From Solen grandis (lineage: Eukaryota; Mollusca; Bivalvia; Adapedonta; Solenidae), in contig CM037783.1 of the NCBI GenBank assembly GCA_021229015.1, positions 53,642,904 to 53,706,903 of the forward strand: a stretch of 64,000 nucleotides of DNA, in the 5' to 3' direction. The translations under genes and the position numbers were made by a program. Of this stretch, positions 58,388-64,000 are shown piece by piece; within the stretch, counting starts at the first letter, position 1; every line of letters begins with the position of its first letter. The notes below the pieces were generated by a model. It had not been told where the DNA came from. It made no database searches and worked only from the letters and a program-made list of their open reading frames with translations.

Positions 58388-61297
58388 ATGCACGCTGTAT
58401 TGCTTGGGTGTTTAGTGACGGGATTGATCGAATATACGTTTATGATTTCAGGTAACACCCAGTTGTAATTTAATAAAAGCGTAGTGGTATAATTTTATTA
58501 AGAAAAACGAAATAAGTGAATCAAATTTTAATTTCTTCTGTTAAATTCACTCAATAGGTTTTCACATAAACACGTTTAGCTTCATTTATCTGATATTTTG
58601 ATAATATCTAAGCAATATAAACCTTGTTTAAATTAAATAGACAGTATTTGTTAAAATGTTGGATACAATGTTAAGCAATTATGTATTTTGCAGGTTTATC
58701 GACTTCAGTTTCTCCACATAACGAGTCAGGACAAGGCGAAGTGTTAAACATATCAGAAGATAAAGTTTCCTGGTACACAGCTACTCAATCAGGCCATGGA
58801 CTCATCAATGAAGATTTTATATTAAAGCATGGCGGCTGGGAGTCCATTATTCCATATATTCCAGAAGACGAAAGGTTTTGGATAGCGGCAAGGGCTGCAC
58901 ACACTTCCTTTGTGTCTTGGGAAGGTATGTGAATAAGTATTTTTTTGTTTGGATTTAACATTCCGCTGACATTATTTCAGTTATTTGAGGCCTAAATAAT
59001 TCAGCTGTGATAAGGGTGGCATTATACCACACCCAGTTACATTGTCCTCATACTGGACCGGCCTGTCCTGAAACGTCACTTATATACTAAGCACCATACA
59101 AGAAATATATAGCTGTATAAATTTCAAATATTTTTTACCGATAGTATACATTTTAATGTCATTATCGTGGATGAAAAACTCGAACCTGATGCTGCTCTAA
59201 TCACATGAACTAGTGCGTATATTAGCACATAGATAATGAAAAACTTAATAATATGATGTGAAGCCTAGATCATCCGGCGTATTTTACAGCATATTCTGCC
59301 GGACGCTTGTCTATCGCCACCCGAATGTCGAGTGATTTTATGTAATTTTAACTAGCACTTAAAATCAATGCCGGCGACTTGCACCTGGATGGCATCGAAA
59401 GGTGTTCTGCTGATGTTCGTCCGGCCATCTTCAAATCAGCACTGCGCCTAGTTTTAATTCGTTCAAGACTACTCGTCAGTATACCGCCCAATCGCTGGGC
59501 AGGCATTGGTGGGGCAGTCACCTGACAGAAGCCAGTCGCGCCTTCCTGGTTTATGGACGACCTCCTGATGTCCGTGTAGACTAGTTAAGACATTGGTAGG
59601 AGCCTGTAGATTACTAAACTGTCATCTTTCAAATATAATGGTGTAAACACAGCCTCTAAGTATTTAGTTTTTAATTCACCTTTCTGTAGGGAAAGGAATC
59701 TTATGTCATGTTCACAATTAAAGACCAGACGCTAGTCGATTGCATGCTGACTGCCGGTGATTTTTGGATATCGTACGGTCGCCGAACTCATTTTTACTTG
59801 CACTTAAAATCAGTCCCGACGTCGTGCATCTGGATGGCATCGTTTTCGCTGTTATTCGGCTAGCTCTTCAAAATCGACCGAGCGCCTTATCCAAATTCGA
59901 TCAAGACAAGTGTCCCGTCCGGTCGCTGGACAGGCATCGGTCGGACACCGGACAATCAGCTGACAGACGCCGACCGGGCCATCCCGGATTCTGGACGATC
60001 TACCGATGCCTTGACTGAATGGTAAAAAACGTCGGTTAAGACATCGGTATGCGTCTTTCCGAATACTTAATGGTCATCCTCCAAGCATAAAGGTATTAAA
60101 CATAGCCTCTGCGTATTCATTTTACAATTCGACATTCTTTTGGGAGAAAAAGCTTATTTTGCATGAACTTTAGAGGCACTTGATATGCCATACTAAGACT
60201 AAAGAAATTATGCATATATATTTTATAGTATGGAGAAGTATTGTGAGTTTAAAGCGTTGTGGAGGTGAAGGTGGCATCTGCTGTTTTATTCTTCTTGCAG
60301 AGTAGTTAAGAAGCAAACAAGCGAAATCGGGGATGCATTTCTATGTGCGAAACACCTTAAACCTAATCAAAGTTACCGATCTCAGGCCGTTGTTCACCCA
60401 ACAAAGGCCCGACGGAACCAGTCCTGGATTATAAAATCGACAGTATTTTAGTATCGTAAAGGCATCGGTAGGACCACCCGAAATATACCGATGTAAAGCC
60501 AAACTATTTGTAAGAATCTAAAAAAAATCGGCCTATCATTTCCCTGAACACCGCAGTTAGCTCGAATTTTAAAGCGCTTTGTCGTATGATTCTACCCCGA
60601 TCTGAACACGGCTGTCGAAACACAGAAATTGTCGACGCCGCCCGGGCGCCGGATTGGATGTGATCGTAGTATTAAGGAAATCTATTTAATCAAGGAAATT
60701 ATGATATTAAAAACCGAGGAATAGTTTTGAGTTGCAATTATATCTTTCTTCAATACTAAAAGGTCATTATGATTAAAGAATAGTCATCAGTAGATGCAAA
60801 TTCTAAACCTCTTTGGTTACATGAAACAATTTATAATATTCGAGACTTTTTTTCTTTCATTACAGTTTTCACAAAAAAGAAAGAAATCTGCTCCCTTTTT
60901 TTCTATATTAGGGGCTATCGAATAAGATCCAACATATTTCAAGGATATTTATGCATACGACTTTTCATTGATACTAAATATAATCCGCGTTAGTTTGATA
61001 CAATGTATATCATTGAAAGTGCAGCTTTCTTCAAAATAAAATAGTCAAATCCAAATTACAAATGTCATACATGTCATATTTGCATATCACTTTGTTCATG
61101 TTCATGTATGTCTAATTTTACGACCTCATTAGGATGTGCACGTTGGACAGGGGGTCCGGGCTGTGAGTACCGTAACTTATCAGGGGGATCTATCGGGGAC
61201 TGTATCGGGCAGTGTGGCAAGGATGACCACTTTTTCCTTCTAAAGGTAAAGTGTTGAAGTATATAAAATACACACTTATACACAGACAGAGGTTTGA

Positions 61298-61340
<43 letters not shown>

Positions 61341-63623
61341 CATTTACAACAAATACCACTGTGAAAAGTTTAAAAAAGACTCAGTATACTTGATTATTCA
61401 CTATGGTATTGTTTAAAACTAATATTGAATTATTACTCTAAATATGATTTGGCTTTCTAATTATCAAAAAGAATCTGGCATAGTTTCCCCCCATGTGAGA
61501 AAGGACAAACATAAGCGATAAATAAATGGCTATGTCCGATAGGGGAAAGAATGCCGATGTGTGTCAGGAAAGAACAAGGATGCCTGCTTCCGACAGTCAA
61601 CAGACCGATGTGATGAAGCTTGTCCGAACAACCCCAATGATTGGTGTGGTGGACAGACAACCTCTATGGCTCTGTATTATACAGGTAGGATTTTTTAAAC
61701 TAAAAGAACCTTTGTACTTTATCAACATAATTCTGTTCCTTAACAACATAATCATGGACATATTAATAATCCAAATTGTAAAAGCTAGATGTCCCTATTT
61801 GTAGCTTGTCAGTGATGGTAATGCTGAAACAGGATATCAAAATAAGTTATGGAACGAAAACGAAATAAAGTCATATGACATTCGATCTCTTATTGTGAGC
61901 TTGACTTTGAACAAAAATGGTTATCAAATGCGTTCTGCAAATCTTCTCAGTATTTTTAACATTCGTGGTTAGTTATTGAAAACTGAACTATGATGTTTTC
62001 GGACACGAAATGTAGTCATATGATATTTGACCTCTTTTTAAGATCTGGAACTTAATTAAGCTGTCAGTAATCATTTGTGGTGAATCATTAAAAACAAAAT
62101 TAAATGGTTCAATGGTTATACTTTTTTTCTTTTTGAGATTTGGGAATCGTGGGTCATTGCCCTTTTCATTGTAAAAATAAATACTGAACAGCTGTGCTCT
62201 GATACCGTATATTCTTGGATATCACTTATACATTAGTCGATGCCTTTAAACTCACCAATGCATGATTTATCTTAGCCATGAAAAGAGAATATTCCTATAA
62301 ATGGATACAGCTGAGCTTGACATTAACTGCATAAGTTGAGATTTGGGAGTTTCATATATTCATATTTAGTTCGTTTATATTTCATATTTTGAAAAATACT
62401 ATTTTAGCAATATTTTAAAAATTTATGGTCATTAAATGTGTATTTTCATTTTGAAAGTATTTTTGTTTTGAAGAAATGTTTGCAGACCAATCACAAGATA
62501 ATTACAAGTGAAAACTTATAGAAAATACTGCTTTTGCAACATATGCTAGTATGTATTACAAATTCACTTCGACTAAGCATTGACCTAAATGTGTATATTA
62601 TTAGAATAACTGACAAAATAACATTAATCGTGAATGTAGCATTATTCTTATGTTTAATCCGGACGGTTTTAGGAAATGTAAATTGTTCGTTGCGTTTTAT
62701 CTTTACTCTATGTCCACTCTATGTTATATTATTATTGATTTCACGTCAATCAATCATAGAATTTGATTTCAATTAAGCTTTTCTTTAAAAAAAGAAAGAA
62801 AGAAAGTGTTGGTTCTCTCCAACATTGAAATAGATTATAGACGCATATCGTAGAGTCTGAATCTTATATATGTATATTACAGGTCCATTCGACAAAAATA
62901 TTACATCTAGCAAAAATATGAATGAGAGTGGAATAAACTGCATCGTGTATAATAATACTAGCAAAGAATCAAGTCTTCAGATGATCCCCTGCCACAGCAA
63001 CGTTAGACGTTACATTTGTGGAGGTGTGTTATTTTATTTTTTGATATATTAATTATAATATGATATTTATTTTAAATAAAAATAAATAACAAATGCTATG
63101 AGATTTTATCATTATATTGCATAATTCTGGCTAATACATACTAGGAATACAAAATCAAGGTTACATAAGTATTTTGGTGTACTGTTTTAGGGTGGGGCTG
63201 AGGAAAGTTTAAAATTAAATTTCTCCTGTCATTAGATAGCTGTAGGTCGAAGAGCAATTCTACTTACTACCTTACAAAAACGTTTATATAATCTATATAA
63301 TGATGTTAACTGAAATAATAAATATATTTTGATGCTATATCATACATAAAATGCAACATTCCTGTGTATAAAAAAATCACACTATGCACTTCATATGCAG
63401 AAAAAGAAAATATCATACATTTAAGTTCGAACACTTGAATAGTTAATTATACTAATAAAAATATGTAGAGAAATAAATGTAGAATGAGTAAAATTCTTTT
63501 GTATGTGTATCAAATGATTTATTTTGGCAAATTGGATATACATTTTATATCCACACACTTATTTCGTAATTACCCTATTTAAGCATTTTCTATTATATAT
63601 ATATATTTTACTTCTTCCAAAAT

Positions 63624-63663
<40 letters not shown>

Positions 63664-64000
63664 TTACTTGTTTTAAAATATTTTCCTTCATGGAGAAACT
63701 TAGAAACTTAATAAGGTCATACTAACATGTTCAGATTCAGAGTATTAATATTTTTAATATGTCCTTCGGTAATTTAAAGTGTTATTAATGCTAGATGTGT
63801 TGGTATCTAGCTAGTTCAAACATATTTTATTTCGTCTTTGAATAGTACAATATAAAATCATGATTTCCAGAAATACATGAAAAGGGGTAAGAACGAAAGC
63901 GAAGCTTATTTAATTCTTCTCCCATGTATCTAGTGGAGCTGAATCCCGTACTTAAATGTTGAACAATCATACTTTATCGTCTACAGATAGGCATAATTCC
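58388..64000 (+). CDS. Gene 3: CTLD-WSC-CTLD receptor, cut by window end
   Basis: Exons: 58388-58451 (signal, MHAVLLGCLVTGLIEYTFMI), 58694-58924 (first half of CTLD1), 61133-61245 and 61543-61684 (WSC, CIGQCGKDDHFFLL then ECRCVSGKNKDACF), 62883-63023 (second half of CTLD1, MIPCHSNVRRYICGG), and 63987 onward (start of CTLD2, reading RHNS). Exon lengths 64, 231, 113 and 142 equal those of gene 1, and all phases agree; the CTLD1 end exon is 141 nt rather than 153. CTLD1 again lacks the first cysteine (VSWYTATQSGHG). No stop or frameshift in any visible exon, so it is probably functional. The membrane and tail exons should lie beyond the window. Confidence 0.85.
59345..60150. repeat. Two direct ~350-bp repeats in gene 3 intron 2
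   Basis: The first copy begins GCACTTAAAATCAATGCCGG (about 59356) and the second GCACTTAAAATCAGTCCCGA (about 59801), a period of about 445 bp. Both contain CTGGATGGCATCG, a CGCTGG-CAGGCAT-GG block, CTGACAGA-GCC, a TTAAGACAT-GGTA block and an ACA-AGCCTCT end. They are moderately GC-rich and diverged. A third, partial relative is near 60420-60520. Confidence 0.75.
61299..61337. repeat. (TG)n microsatellite
   Basis: About nineteen dinucleotide units between the two WSC exons of gene 3, the intron that holds the 30-bp minisatellite in gene 1. Confidence 0.95.
63621..63661. repeat. (TA)n microsatellite
   Basis: About twenty TA units within the gene 3 intron that precedes the CTLD2 exon. Confidence 0.95.

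Overview
The window is animal genomic DNA: AT-rich, repeat-dense and intron-rich, with GT-AG introns, non-LTR retrotransposon remnants, tRNA-headed SINEs and a 100-N scaffold gap at 19825-19924. The repeat style, a C-type-lectin/WSC receptor family and an IFI44-like P-loop fragment suggest a lophotrochozoan, most likely a bivalve mollusc. That assignment is inference; nothing in the window identifies a species.

Layout. 1-4600: a decayed LINE carrying a GC-rich block (about 890-4045) of foreign character. The block has a degraded minus-strand reading frame of about 600 codons, a 188-codon ORF with a helix-turn-helix-like start and a C-terminal membrane segment, and an iteron-like 32-bp tandem repeat. 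5-9 kb: interspersed repeats and what looks like the 3' end of a minus-strand host gene with a poly(A) signal. 9.2-19.2 kb: LINE fragments and a 1.8-kb element with terminal inverted repeats and TTAA target duplications. 20.6-27.4 kb: exons of a broken member of the receptor family (gene 0). 28.6-32.4 kb: isolated minus-strand exons, including the P-loop fragment. 33.5-35 kb: the largest intact LINE C-terminal ORF. 38.5-64 kb: the main locus.

Main locus. Three plus-strand units encode one type I membrane receptor family. Gene 1 (38556-47094) can be assembled from nine exons whose phases all agree, giving 456 residues: signal peptide, first half of a C-type-lectin-like domain (CTLD), a WSC domain, second half of that CTLD, a second CTLD, a transmembrane helix, and a tail with five tyrosines including an ITIM-type motif. 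A recent tandem duplication of about 9 kb (about 40464-49600 copied to 49600-58235) repeats everything from the WSC exons onward but not the promoter, signal exon or first CTLD exon. Copy 2 is therefore a headless cassette, and it has lost most of the last CTLD exon. Gene 3 (58388 to the window end) starts afresh with its own signal exon.

The most interesting points are the WSC module sitting in the phase-1 intron inside a CTLD; complementary loss of one cysteine from each CTLD; the possibility that the two downstream cassettes are alternative 3' ends of one promoter; and the GC-rich insert with iteron-like repeats. Family names rest on reading motifs by eye, without database searches.
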